Below, piece by piece: positions 46,224 to 54,792 of a stretch of DNA of 64,000 bases. The notes under the pieces were generated by a model. The model was not told the DNA's origin, searched no databases, and was given only the letters and a program-made list of their open reading frames with translations. The stretch spans positions 79,985 through 143,984 of the forward strand of contig NZ_CAITNG010000139.1 in NCBI RefSeq assembly GCF_903893715.1, in the 5' to 3' direction. Source of the DNA: an uncultured Mucilaginibacter sp. (GTDB lineage: Bacteria > Bacteroidota > Bacteroidia > Sphingobacteriales > Sphingobacteriaceae). The position numbers were made by a program, and so were the translations under genes. Each line of letters begins with the position of its first letter. Positions within the stretch are counted from its first letter, which is position 1.

Positions 46224-47328
46224 CCACAAGCTTTCTTTTTTTGATAAACTGGTTTTATATACTAATTATCTATTTGTTTTAGCGCTCCTCATCAGTTATT
46301 TAGCACCCGTAACCGACCCTAAAAACTTTTGGCCCGTGGCTTTTTTTGGATTGGGGTACCCGGTGTTGCTGTTTATGAACGCGCTTTTTATAGTTTATTG
46401 GCTGTTCAGAGTAAAGCTGTATGTACTGGTGTCGGTTATCGGTATATTGATTGGCTGGAAGGTATTGAACAACAATATCGGTTTCCATCGGTCGGTATTT
46501 GACGGCCCGAAAGCAGATACGAGCGATATCAGGATGATGGCCTACAACGTGCATGCGTTCTATAGCTTCGATTTTACCAAAGAGGTGCCCACCAAGCACC
46601 AGATATTTAAAATAATTGAGGACGAAAAACCGGACATCATCAATTTCGAAGAGTTTTATTCCCGTTCAAAAGGGGCATTTGACATTGTCGACTCGATAAA
46701 AACGCTGCTTAAATCAAATCAATATTATTTTGAAGCTTTTGATAAGAACAAGGACGATATGCAGGGTTTGGCTATATTTTCGAAGTTCCCGGTGATCAAT
46801 CATGGAATGATCAGGCTGAACAACGACAATAGCGACAACCAATGTATTTATGCTGATCTGCAAACTAAAACCAAAACCATCAGGGTGTATTGCGTGCACC
46901 TGCAATCGATACATTTTGAATCGCAGGATTATGTGTACCTCGACAGTGTGGCACACGAGGGCAAACCAAACCTGCACAATTCAAAACGTTTGGGCAGCAA
47001 GTTAAAGTTGGCGTTCATCAAGCGCAGCGAGCAGGTACATTTAATCAAACAGCACATGGCACAGTGCCCCTACCCATACATTGTGGCCGGCGACTTTAAC
47101 GATACGCCAACATCGTACGCAGTAAATGAAATGGCAAGCGGTTTAAAAAACACCTTTTACGAAAAAGGCAGCGGCCTTGCCCGTACCTATAACGGCGATT
47201 TCCCAAACTTTCAGATTGATTATATCATGGCCAGTCAACAGTTTAACGTGGTTAACTATGAGGTAATAGAGAATAAAGGGAAACTATCTGACCATTACGC
47301 TGTAAGGAGTGATTTGCAATTGAAGTAA
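46210..47328 (+). CDS. Membrane-anchored endonuclease/exonuclease/phosphatase-family protein
   Basis: The 372-residue protein has three N-terminal hydrophobic helices (to about 90) followed by an EEP domain: RMMAYNVHAFYSFDF, the metal ligand Glu in IINFEEFYSRSKGAFD, then IRVYCVHLQSIHF, VAGDFNDTPTSYAVNEMA and SDHYAVRSDLQLK. These suit a metal-dependent phosphodiesterase acting outside the cytoplasm or on membrane lipids; the substrate is not determined. The ATG overlaps the rhomboid gene, consistent with coordinate expression. Confidence 0.88.
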   Translation: MIRANHKLSFFDKLVLYTNYLFVLALLISYLAPVTDPKNFWPVAFFGLGYPVLLFMNALFIVYWLFRVKLYVLVSVIGILIGWKVLNNNIGFHRSVFDGPKADTSDIRMMAYNVHAFYSFDFTKEVPTKHQIFKIIEDEKPDIINFEEFYSRSKGAFDIVDSIKTLLKSNQYYFEAFDKNKDDMQGLAIFSKFPVINHGMIRLNNDNSDNQCIYADLQTKTKTIRVYCVHLQSIHFESQDYVYLDSVAHEGKPNLHNSKRLGSKLKLAFIKRSEQVHLIKQHMAQCPYPYIVAGDFNDTPTSYAVNEMASGLKNTFYEKGSGLARTYNGDFPNFQIDYIMASQQFNVVNYEVIENKGKLSDHYAVRSDLQLK

Positions 47329-47333
47329 TGCAA

Positions 47334-47367
47334 GTCGTTAGGTCATTAATCATTGGGTCATTTTTTT
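47334..47367 (+). repeat. Intergenic GGTCATT low-complexity repeat
   Basis: The 126-base gap before cysS begins with GTTAGGTCATTAATCATTGG and a further GGTCATT before a T-run. Three imperfect copies of a seven-base unit are visible. Compare the AGAGTCA repeat at 35080; no mobile ends are seen. Confidence 0.35.
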
Positions 47368-47442
47368 GATGCGGTAATTGCAACAAATTGTTAAAATAAT
47401 GCTAAAAAGCACTACGCTAATTAACAGCTTGCGTAAAATATG

Positions 47443-47450
47443 TAAGTTTG
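47443..47450 (+). promoter_or_regulatory. -7 box of cysS
   Basis: TAAGTTTG fits TAnnTTTG and ends four bases before ATG 47455, so the cysS mRNA would be nearly or fully leaderless. Confidence 0.6.
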
Positions 47451-47454
47451 CCGC

Positions 47455-48915
47455 ATGAAACAAAATTTGTTTGTTTACAATACCTTATCACGCACAAAAG
47501 AAGAATTTAAAGCACTGAACCCGCCGCATGTGGGTATGTATGTTTGCGGGCCAACCGTTTACAGCGACGCGCATCTGGGCAATTGCCGCACTTATATCTC
47601 ATTCGACCTGATATTCCGTTACCTCACTTTGCTGGGTTATAAAGTACGTTATGTACGCAATATTACCGATGCGGGCCACCTGGAAGGCGATGCTGATGAG
47701 GGCGAAGATAAAATATCAAAAAAAGCAAAGATTGCCCAACTGGAGCCGATGGAAATTGTACAGAAGTACACCGTGGGCTTTAGGGATGTGATGCGGATAT
47801 TGAATACCCTGCCGCCAAGTATAGAACCTACAGCCACAGGGCACATTATTGAGCAGATAGAATTGGTGAAAGAAATATTGGCTAAAGGCTATGCTTACGA
47901 AGTAGAGGGTTCTGTTTATTTTGATGTTGAAAAATACAATAAAACGCAGGATTACGGCATACTGAACGGCCGCCATTTGGAAGACCTGTTGAACAATACC
48001 CGCAACCTGGGCGGCCAGGATGAAAAACATGGCAAGCTCGACTTCGCGCTGTGGATAAAGGCCAAGCCAGAGCACCTGATGAAGTGGCCATCGCCATGGG
48101 GATTAGGTTTCCCGGGATGGCATTTGGAGTGCTCGGCCATGAGTAATAAGTACCTGGGCGAACAGTTTGATATACACGGCGGCGGGATAGACCTGATGCC
48201 GACTCACCATACCAACGAGATAGCTCAAAACGTAGCCAGCTGCGGTAAAAACCCGGCCACCTACTGGATGCACACCAATATGCTGACGGTTAACGGTACC
48301 AAGATGTCGAAATCGTTAGGGAACAGCTTTTTGCCGGAAGAATTGTTTACCGGCAACAATTCGATACTGAACAAGGCCTATAGCCCGATGACGGTACGCT
48401 TTTTTATGCTGCAAACACATTACCGTAGCACGCTTGATTTTTCGAACGACGCGATGGAAGCATCAGAAAAAGGTTTCCGCAGGCTGATGACCGCGTTTGA
48501 ACTGTTGGACGGGTTAAAGGCCTCTGCCACAAGCGAAGTTGACATTGCGTTGTTGCAAAACCGTTGTTACGAAGCCATGAACGATGATTTTAACAGCCCG
48601 GTATTAATTGCCGAAATGTTTGAAGCATCGCGTATCATCAACTCGGTGAACGATGGGAAGACCAGAATAGACGAGGCTAACCTTTCCCTGTTAAAGGAAA
48701 CGATGCACACGTTTATTATTGATGTGTTGGGGTTAAAAGACGAAAAAGCTGCCAACGATGAATTGCCGAAGGTGATGGACTTTATCATCAACCTGCGCAG
48801 CGAGGCCAAGACAAACCGCGACTATGCCACATCCGACAAGATAAGGATCGGGTTGCAGGAGATCGGCTTCCAGTTAAAAGACAGTAAAGAAGGCACCACA
48901 TGGAACAAAGCTTAA
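47455..48915 (+). CDS. cysS: Cysteinyl-tRNA synthetase
   Basis: Class I synthetase that charges tRNA(Cys). The 486-residue protein has the HIGH-like motif [20 protein letters not shown], zinc ligands (CGPTV Cys; [27 protein letters not shown]), and the KMSKS motif [13 protein letters not shown]. Length and domain order are standard. A -7 box lies four bases before the start codon. Confidence 0.98.
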   Translation: MKQNLFVYNTLSRTKEEFKALNPPHVGMYVCGPTVYSDAHLGNCRTYISFDLIFRYLTLLGYKVRYVRNITDAGHLEGDADEGEDKISKKAKIAQLEPMEIVQKYTVGFRDVMRILNTLPPSIEPTATGHIIEQIELVKEILAKGYAYEVEGSVYFDVEKYNKTQDYGILNGRHLEDLLNNTRNLGGQDEKHGKLDFALWIKAKPEHLMKWPSPWGLGFPGWHLECSAMSNKYLGEQFDIHGGGIDLMPTHHTNEIAQNVASCGKNPATYWMHTNMLTVNGTKMSKSLGNSFLPEELFTGNNSILNKAYSPMTVRFFMLQTHYRSTLDFSNDAMEASEKGFRRLMTAFELLDGLKASATSEVDIALLQNRCYEAMNDDFNSPVLIAEMFEASRIINSVNDGKTRIDEANLSLLKETMHTFIIDVLGLKDEKAANDELPKVMDFIINLRSEAKTNRDYATSDKIRIGLQEIGFQLKDSKEGTTWNKA

Positions 48916-48951
48916 TGTAAAGCGTTTGTTGTAAATATTAAAATAGAACCT

Positions 48952-49812
48952 ATGAAAAAGACCGTTACAAGTATCCTGTTTTTAGTTTTTTGCGCATCGA
49001 TAGTTTTGGCCCAAAAGGCCCAGGTACAAACCGTGGTTGATGCCGAAACGGCGTTTAACAAAGCGGTCGCTAAAAAAGGGATTAAAGATGGCTTTTTGTC
49101 GGTAATTGATGATGAGGCCGTTGTTTTCAGGCCGAACGCGGTAAGCGCGAAAGATTTTTATCTGCATATTGAAAAACAGCCGGGCAATTTAAGCTGGGAG
49201 CCAAAATTCGGCCGTATATCGGCCAATGGCGATTTGGCCTTTACCGCCGGCCCGTACGTATACCAAAACGGTTTGAACGATACCGATAAAGTGTTTGGCC
49301 ATTATGTTTCGGTATGGCGCAGGGATGTGAACAATAATTTGAAACTATTGATAGACCTTGGTATACAGCACCCGGAATCGGAAGTGAACGAAATCCTTGA
49401 TTTGAAAGACCCTGAAGGCAAAGTATTGCCCCCAAGCAACGACCTGTTTGCAGGCAAAAAGCTGATACTGGCCAACGATGACGTATTTAACCACTCGCTT
49501 ACCATTTCGACATTGGCGAGCTATAAGGAATTTTTAAGCCCCGAAGCGCATTATTATTTCCCTGGTTTTGAGCCTTTGATCGGTACGGACAGGATCATGA
49601 AGTTCATTAACAACGAGGCCATCACCATTACAGCCAAAACAAGCAGCGCCGGGCGTTCGGGCAGTAACGACCTGGCGTATAGCTATGGTACCGCTACTAT
49701 TACCAAAGGTGCGCAAACCAGCGAGTACAACTATGTAAGGATATGGGAACTGGATGCAGTATCCCACAAATGGAATATTTTGCTGGAGGTGTTTTCGGCG
49801 GTAGAGAAGTAA
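48952..49812 (+). CDS. Secreted NTF2-like (SnoaL/DUF4440) double-domain protein
   Basis: The 286-residue protein has a signal peptide (MKKTVTSILFLVFCASIVLA) and two NTF2-like halves: VVDAETAFNKAVAKKGIKDG to YVSVWRRDVNNNLKLLIDLG, then SLTISTLASYKEFLSPEAHY to YNYVRIWELDAVSHKWNILL. Each half resembles DUF4440. NTF2-like folds bind small molecules or have lyase/isomerase activity; no active-site residues are obvious here, so the role is open. It follows cysS by 36 bases and is convergent with the next gene. Confidence 0.75.
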   Translation: MKKTVTSILFLVFCASIVLAQKAQVQTVVDAETAFNKAVAKKGIKDGFLSVIDDEAVVFRPNAVSAKDFYLHIEKQPGNLSWEPKFGRISANGDLAFTAGPYVYQNGLNDTDKVFGHYVSVWRRDVNNNLKLLIDLGIQHPESEVNEILDLKDPEGKVLPPSNDLFAGKKLILANDDVFNHSLTISTLASYKEFLSPEAHYYFPGFEPLIGTDRIMKFINNEAITITAKTSSAGRSGSNDLAYSYGTATITKGAQTSEYNYVRIWELDAVSHKWNILLEVFSAVEK

Positions 49813-49816
49813 CTAC

Positions 49817-50299
49817 TTACTTCTTCATTTCCTCTTTAATGGCTTGCAACAACTCGTTGGCCCTTTGCGAACCGATGATGTAAACCAGTCCGTCGCGGTC
49901 GGTTAAGTGGATGGCATCATTACCTGAAGTAAAAAAGCGGATAGTGCCTCTTTTGTGCAGGTTATACACCGGATTGTTAAAAAAGTACCGGCTATAGCGG
50001 CCTTTTTCAACTTTTACAATACCGTTAAGGTCTATTTTAACCAAACGGGTTGTCCACAGCCCATCCAACAAGATGCTTTTGTTAACCACCTGCGTACGGA
50101 AGTGTAGCATAAAGCCCAATATGGCCGATATGATGAGGATACCAAAGCCTACTACCAGCAGCAAATCGCTGTTGCGTTCGCGCTCATCGGTAAAAAAGTA
50201 GATGGCAAAACAAAAAATAGCCAACATCAGGCGGATGGTAATGGGTATCCATTCGCGGCCGAGGTATTGTTTTTCCAAAAAGGGCTGGTTCTCGCTCAT
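49817..50299 (-). CDS. Small two-helix membrane protein, PH-like domain
   Basis: Not recognised as a characterised family. The 160-residue protein has two transmembrane helices (ITIRLMLAIFCFAIYFFT and LLLVVGFGILIISAILGFML) and a soluble C-terminal domain with a pleckstrin-like pattern of strands (LVKIDLNGIVKVEKGRYSRY to IHLTDRDGLVYIIGSQ). It ends in a helix (NELLQAIKEEMKK). It is four bases from tilS, so the two are cotranscribed. Function unknown. Confidence 0.7.
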   Translation of the reverse strand: MSENQPFLEKQYLGREWIPITIRLMLAIFCFAIYFFTDERERNSDLLLVVGFGILIISAILGFMLHFRTQVVNKSILLDGLWTTRLVKIDLNGIVKVEKGRYSRYFFNNPVYNLHKRGTIRFFTSGNDAIHLTDRDGLVYIIGSQRANELLQAIKEEMKK

Positions 50300-50303
50300 G
50301 AGT

Positions 50304-51638
50304 TCAAATATACAGTTCGAAGATAATAACTTTTTTGGTGAGTGTAGTTACTTTATACCGATCGTCGGGGCGCAAGCCGCAAACCCATATAATTTCATTA
50401 TTACCATTCACTAAAACCGGCACTTTGTTTTTTTGGGTCAGCGGTAGTTTTTCGTTGATAAAAAAATCGCTCAATTTCTTTTTTCCTTTCATCCCCAACG
50501 GATAGAAATGATCGCCCTCCTGCCAGCTGCGCAATGTTAAAGGATAAACCAGTTTAGTGCTATCGGCCGAAAAAGCCATTAGATTGCCTTTTACAATCAG
50601 TGCAGAGTCATCATGCAACATTGTTAAGGTATAATCGCCAAATTCAACTTCTTGCGTGTCTTGCTGTATCAATACCTGTCCCGGCGACTCGCTTTTGCTT
50701 TTGGTGATGATCAATTGATCCCTATCTAACAAAAGCGCATAACCCGGCGATTCAAAAGTACGGCCGGAATGCTTGTCGAGGGAAAGGATGATGTCATTGA
50801 TTGTTGTTTGATTAAAGCCATAAGGGCTCAACAAGCCATAAAGCAACAACTTTTTTGGTTCGAGGGTTTTGACTTTAGCGATATCGATGTGGATACCGCC
50901 CACGTTTTCGATTAACAGTTCTTTTCTCAGTCGTTGCAGTCTATCGTCCAATAAAGCTTCCAATTCGCGAAAACGCTCCATATTGGCATCAAAGGTTTGC
51001 TCCAAATTGGGGTTAAGCTCCTTTAGTTTGGGGATAACCTCGAGCCGGATTTTGTTGCGGGCATATTTTGATGAAGCGTTGGAACTGTCCTCGACATATT
51101 TTAATTTCTCTTCGGTAACTATTTTATCGATTTCATCGCGGTTTAGAAACAAAAGAGGTCGAACGATCATCCCATTTTGTGGCAAGATACCGTGCAAGCC
51201 GGCAATACCGGTGCCGCGGGTAAGGTTGAGCAATATCGTCTCTACCGAATCGTTTTGATGGTGCGCGGTTACGATTTTGGTGTAATTAAACGAGGCGCGA
51301 ATTTCTTCGAACCACTGGTAGCGTAGTTCGCGGGCCGCCATTTGTATGGAGATATGTTTTTGGGCGGCGTAGCTTTGGGTATCGAAGTTTACCGTATAAA
51401 AGGTCACGTCGAGCTGCTGTGCAAGGTTTTCGGTAAATTGTTGTTCATCATCGGCCTCGGTACCGCGTAGTTGAAAATTGCAATGGGCTATGCCAAAGGT
51501 ATAACCTGCCTGCTTTAGCAACATGGCCAGCAACACAGAGTCGCGGCCACCGCTAACCGCCGCAAGCAAGGTATCGGCAGGGGTAAAAAGCCGGTTTTTT
51601 TCGATAAAATGAACGAAACTTTGGACGGGAAGCATCAT
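50304..51638 (-). CDS. tilS: tRNA(Ile)-lysidine synthetase
   Basis: TilS modifies C34 of the AUA-reading tRNA(Ile) to lysidine, an essential decoding step. The PP-loop motif is LLAAVSGGRDSVLLAMLLKQ, followed by HHQNDSVETILLNLTRGTGI, and the C-terminal TilS domain ends MGKKKLSDFFINEKLPLTQ-like. About 444 residues from ATG 51638; the track starts one codon earlier at a TTG. TATTTTTG directly before the ATG could be a -7 box, but AT-richness makes that uncertain. Confidence 0.95.
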   Translation of the reverse strand: MMLPVQSFVHFIEKNRLFTPADTLLAAVSGGRDSVLLAMLLKQAGYTFGIAHCNFQLRGTEADDEQQFTENLAQQLDVTFYTVNFDTQSYAAQKHISIQMAARELRYQWFEEIRASFNYTKIVTAHHQNDSVETILLNLTRGTGIAGLHGILPQNGMIVRPLLFLNRDEIDKIVTEEKLKYVEDSSNASSKYARNKIRLEVIPKLKELNPNLEQTFDANMERFRELEALLDDRLQRLRKELLIENVGGIHIDIAKVKTLEPKKLLLYGLLSPYGFNQTTINDIILSLDKHSGRTFESPGYALLLDRDQLIITKSKSESPGQVLIQQDTQEVEFGDYTLTMLHDDSALIVKGNLMAFSADSTKLVYPLTLRSWQEGDHFYPLGMKGKKKLSDFFINEKLPLTQKNKVPVLVNGNNEIIWVCGLRPDDRYKVTTLTKKVIIFELYI

Positions 51639-51674
51639 CAAAAATATTTAATTTAATTACCCCAACCAAAAAAC

Positions 51675-51682
51675 TAATTTTG
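51675..51682 (+). promoter_or_regulatory. -7 box of the OstA-like gene
   Basis: TAATTTTG fits TAnnTTTG and ends five bases before GTG 51688. The GTG is therefore probably the first or nearly the first codon of a leaderless mRNA. Confidence 0.55.
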
Positions 51683-51687
51683 CAAGC

Positions 51688-53886
51688 GTGAATAAGTATT
51701 TGTTAGTCATCGTGTTTTTGTTTTTTGGCTGTGCGGCAATGGCACAAAACAAGCCTACAAGAATAATTTTGCAGCATTATGAAACCTTTAACGGCGACCA
51801 GCCGGATGACCTAACCAAGGTATATAAAGGCACCTTTTTACAAGACTATTCGACCCTAACTTCAGATAGCGCTTATTTCCATCCCAAAAAAAACACCTTT
51901 GAAGCTTTTGGCCACGTAGTGATTACTCAGGGCGACACTTTGCATATTTATGGCGATAAACTGGATTATGATGGTAATACCAAAATAGCCATCATGACCG
52001 ACCATGTGAAGCTGGTAGACAAAGACGCAACCCTCACCACCAACCATTTTGTGTACAATACAGGAACACGCATAGGCACCTATACCGATGGCGGCAGACT
52101 GGTGAACCAGGGCGATACGTTGGTCAGTAAAAACGGCTTTTATTTTGCCCAATCGCGCGATGCTTACTTTAGGTACAAAGTGGTGATGAACACGGCAGAT
52201 GCCATCATTAAAACGGATACGCTGCGTTACAACGCGGGCACAGCAATATCGTATTTTTATGGCCCTACGCATATTTATGGAAAGAAAGACAAAGATGTTT
52301 TATACACCGAAAACGGTACTTACAATACCAAGACCGAACAGGCCTTTTTTGGGAAGAATAACCTTTACACCCAAGGAACCAAGAGCTTAAAAGGCGACAG
52401 CTTGTTTTACGACCGCTTAGCGGGCTATGGCAAAGCGCTGAAGCATATTACGTTTAACGATGAGGAACAAAAAATAAGCATTAAGGGCGATAAGGGCGAA
52501 TATACCAAAGCGGACGAACGGACAGTGGTTACCGAAAATGCTTATGCCATTATCGCGACGGTGGACTCGACAAAACGGGATACTTCGAAAAAGGATACGA
52601 TAGTAAACACGCCTAAAAAAGCCACTCTTGCCGACAGCGTGAACAAGCCCGTTGCCCACACGATGAAATATGTGGAACCCAAAAGTACCGCGGCAGCGGC
52701 AAAACAAATAGATACTTTGACCAAAGTGGTGAGCAAAAAAGATTCGGTTAAAAGCGTTAAGCGCGATTCGATATTTTTGGCGGCCGATACCATTGAAACG
52801 CAGATCCAGACTCACAAAGTTGAACTGACCACCCGAAGGCTGCGGCTGCTGGCCGGGCTAAGGGACACCACGATAAAGATCATACCAAAAAAGAAAAGTA
52901 AAGAACTGAACCCTTTTACGGCTTTACAGCCGCGACTGTATATTGACAGTACCGCCTTTCTGCACCGCGATTACTTCCCTAAACCACCTGCCGATACTTC
53001 GCAGCACAAAGCTTTAGTCGCAAAAAAGAAACCGGTGCGAAAGCCGGTCATCACAAGGACTATTGTTGCCCAGGTTGATTCGGTCAACCTCGTTCATCCT
53101 GTTACGCTGAGCGATACGGCCCGGGTGCGTATTTTGTCGGCCTACCACAAGGCCAAAATTTTCAAGTCGGATCTGCAGGCACGGGCTGATTCGATATTTT
53201 ACAGTTACAGCGATTCGACGGTAAGGATGTATGTGAAGCCGATGGTGTGGTCGAACGGGTCGCAGCTATCGGGCGACACGATCAACATGCAGATGCGGAA
53301 CAAGAAGGTTGACAATGTTGAACTGTACCCGCATGCCTTTGCCGTCAATATAGAAAAAGGCGATTCCCTGCACTTTAACCAGGTGGCGGGGCGCAAGATG
53401 CGCGGCTATTTTAAGGACGGGAAAATTGAAAAGATATTTGTGAACGGCAATGCCGAAACGGTGTATTATAATCGCGACAGCCTGAAACACGCGATCGAAA
53501 TTGTGCGCACCATTAGCAGCCGCATACGGGTAACCTTTGCCAAAGGTGAGTTGACGTCGATATTATGGACAGTTAAACCCGATGAACGGGATATACCTTT
53601 GGGTGGTGCCAAAGAAGAAGACAAGGTACTGAAAGGCTTTATTTGGAAACCTAACGACAGGCCGGTTTCGAAAGAATCGATCATACCATCGTCATACCTT
53701 ATCCCTCCGGTGTCTGAAAAATCATCTACAAAAACTACAGGTAAAAAGAAAGGTAATATAAAGCAACCTGCAAATACAACTGCGCCGAAACCGACAGACA
53801 TAAAAAGTAAGACCGACAGCGCCAAAACAAAGCCCGACACGTTAAAGAAACCGATGGTTAAACCCGATATAGCAAAATCGAACTAA
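51688..53886 (+). CDS. OstA/LptA-like LPS-transport protein with extended C-terminus
   Basis: The 732-residue protein starts at GTG 51688, signal peptide MNKYLLVIVFLFFGCAAMAQ. The N-terminal half contains OstA_2-type repeats of beta-jellyroll blades (LTSDSAYFHPKKNTFEAFGH, GDTLHIYGDKLDYDGNTKIA, TENGTYNTKTEQAFFGKNNL). Similar blades recur near residues 500-600 (SDSTVRMYVKPMVWSNGSQL). Between them is a linker rich in K, D, S and T, and the tail is KPDTLKKPMVKPDIAKS. In Bacteroidota these proteins are thought to bridge LPS to the outer membrane. It is two bases from the cupin gene. Confidence 0.88.
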   Translation: MNKYLLVIVFLFFGCAAMAQNKPTRIILQHYETFNGDQPDDLTKVYKGTFLQDYSTLTSDSAYFHPKKNTFEAFGHVVITQGDTLHIYGDKLDYDGNTKIAIMTDHVKLVDKDATLTTNHFVYNTGTRIGTYTDGGRLVNQGDTLVSKNGFYFAQSRDAYFRYKVVMNTADAIIKTDTLRYNAGTAISYFYGPTHIYGKKDKDVLYTENGTYNTKTEQAFFGKNNLYTQGTKSLKGDSLFYDRLAGYGKALKHITFNDEEQKISIKGDKGEYTKADERTVVTENAYAIIATVDSTKRDTSKKDTIVNTPKKATLADSVNKPVAHTMKYVEPKSTAAAAKQIDTLTKVVSKKDSVKSVKRDSIFLAADTIETQIQTHKVELTTRRLRLLAGLRDTTIKIIPKKKSKELNPFTALQPRLYIDSTAFLHRDYFPKPPADTSQHKALVAKKKPVRKPVITRTIVAQVDSVNLVHPVTLSDTARVRILSAYHKAKIFKSDLQARADSIFYSYSDSTVRMYVKPMVWSNGSQLSGDTINMQMRNKKVDNVELYPHAFAVNIEKGDSLHFNQVAGRKMRGYFKDGKIEKIFVNGNAETVYYNRDSLKHAIEIVRTISSRIRVTFAKGELTSILWTVKPDERDIPLGGAKEEDKVLKGFIWKPNDRPVSKESIIPSSYLIPPVSEKSSTKTTGKKKGNIKQPANTTAPKPTDIKSKTDSAKTKPDTLKKPMVKPDIAKSN

Positions 53887-53887
53887 A

Positions 53888-54229
53888 ATGAGTTTAGCAA
53901 AAAGCAGCACGTTTCAACTGGAAGAGGAAACCCAGTGGGAAGACCAGGGCGCCGGCATACAGCGCCAGGTGTTTGGTTATGATGACAAAATTATGCTGGC
54001 CAAAGCCAGGTTTGAAAAAGGGGCCGTTGGCACCCTGCACAGCCACCCGCACGTGCAGGTGTGTTATGTGCGCGGTGGTGTATTTGAAGTTACCATAGGC
54101 AGCGAAAAACAGGTTATAAAGGATGGCGACGGCTTTTATGTACCTCCCAATATAATGCATGGCGTAGTTTGTTTAGAAGCCGGAACGCTGATAGACGCCT
54201 TTAGCCCGATGCGGGAGGATTTTTTGTAG
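53888..54229 (+). CDS. Small cupin-domain protein
   Basis: The 113-residue single-domain cupin has motif 1 GTLHSHPHVQVCYVRGGVFEV (two metal His plus a later acidic residue) and motif 2 FYVPPNIMHGVVCLEAGTLI (metal His). The N-terminus begins SLAKSSTFQLEEETQWEDQG. Such cupins bind a metal and may be isomerases, dioxygenases or ligand sensors. It is two bases after the OstA-like gene and is followed by the YoeB-type toxin-antitoxin promoter. Confidence 0.9.
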   Translation: MSLAKSSTFQLEEETQWEDQGAGIQRQVFGYDDKIMLAKARFEKGAVGTLHSHPHVQVCYVRGGVFEVTIGSEKQVIKDGDGFYVPPNIMHGVVCLEAGTLIDAFSPMREDFL

Positions 54230-54254
54230 AGGATAGAAATTTTATTTAAATTTG
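54223..54254 (+). promoter_or_regulatory. Consensus promoter of the YoeB-type toxin-antitoxin pair
   Basis: TTTG (54223-54226), a 20-base spacer, then TAAATTTG (54247-54254) match the Bacteroidota consensus with ideal spacing. The -33 overlaps the end of the cupin gene, and the -7 ends three bases before ATG 54258. The ORF-track start TTG 54252 is inside the box. Confidence 0.75.
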
Positions 54255-54257
54255 TTT

Positions 54258-54455
54258 ATGGAAACTTTAATAGTCCGCCCGGATAATAATGAGAAATTAA
54301 TCGCTCTGAAGGCTGTACTTAAAGCCATGAAAATTGATTTTGAAAAAACGGAATCGCCATACAATCCTGAATTTGTAGCTAAGATAAAACAGGGTGATGA
54401 AGATGTAAAAGCAGGCCGCACCACAAAAGTATCGCTCGACGATATATGGAAATAG
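54258..54455 (+). CDS. Small antitoxin of a YoeB-type pair
   Basis: From ATG 54258 the protein has 65 residues, METLIVRPDNNEKLIALKAV and onwards. The N-terminus resembles the DNA-binding/oligomerising part of DUF2683-like antitoxins (METLIVrPdn.ekl.alkavlkAmkI), followed by ESPYNPEFVAKIKQGDEDVK and a C-terminal VSLDDIWK that would contact the toxin. It overlaps the toxin start by 10 bases. Autoregulation of the adjacent consensus promoter is expected from the family but not visible. Confidence 0.85.
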   Translation: METLIVRPDNNEKLIALKAVLKAMKIDFEKTESPYNPEFVAKIKQGDEDVKAGRTTKVSLDDIWK

Positions 54456-54724
54456 AATTTACCGTTAGGGCTAAAGAAGATTTAGCCTATTGGAAGAAAA
54501 CAGGTAACAAGACAGTCCTGAAAAAGATAAGGGCATTAATAGAAAATATTGAACAAGACCCATTCTCTGGAATCGGAAAACCCGAAGCACTAAAGCACGA
54601 TCTATCGGGCAAGTGGTCAAGGCGCATTACCCGTGCCGACAGGCTTGTTTATAATATCATTGAGGAAACCATTTATATTTATTCTGTTAAAGGGCATTAC
54701 GATTATTTGTGGCCTAACTCATAA
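54446..54724 (+). CDS. Txe/YoeB-family mRNA interferase toxin
   Basis: The 92-residue RelE-superfamily toxin has the YoeB pattern EFTVRAKEDLAYWKKTGNKT, IRALIENIEQDPFSGIGKPE ALKHDLSGKWSRRI, RLVYNIIEETIYIYSVKGHY, DYLW. The catalytic Glu, Arg and C-terminal His-Tyr are in place. YoeB cleaves mRNA in the ribosomal A site. It is coupled to the antitoxin by a 10-base overlap. Downstream lies a pair of GTTGCAAAC inverted repeats. Confidence 0.93.
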   Translation: MEIEFTVRAKEDLAYWKKTGNKTVLKKIRALIENIEQDPFSGIGKPEALKHDLSGKWSRRITRADRLVYNIIEETIYIYSVKGHYDYLWPNS

Positions 54725-54767
54725 GCGTTGCAAACGCCGAGCCACGTTAAGCGTTCGTTGCAAACGC
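54725..54767 (+). repeat. Paired GCGTTGCAAACGC inverted repeats
   Basis: GCGTTGCAAACGC at 54725-54737 and a second CGTTGCAAACG at 54756-54766 (extended on each side as GTTCGTTGCAAACGCG). Each is a short hairpin (GCGTT/AACGC). They lie between the toxin and the DUF5655 gene, 20 bases apart; REP-like debris or a processing site are possible. Confidence 0.5.
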
Positions 54768-54792
54768 GCACAGTTTTTAAGTCATTTTCGTC

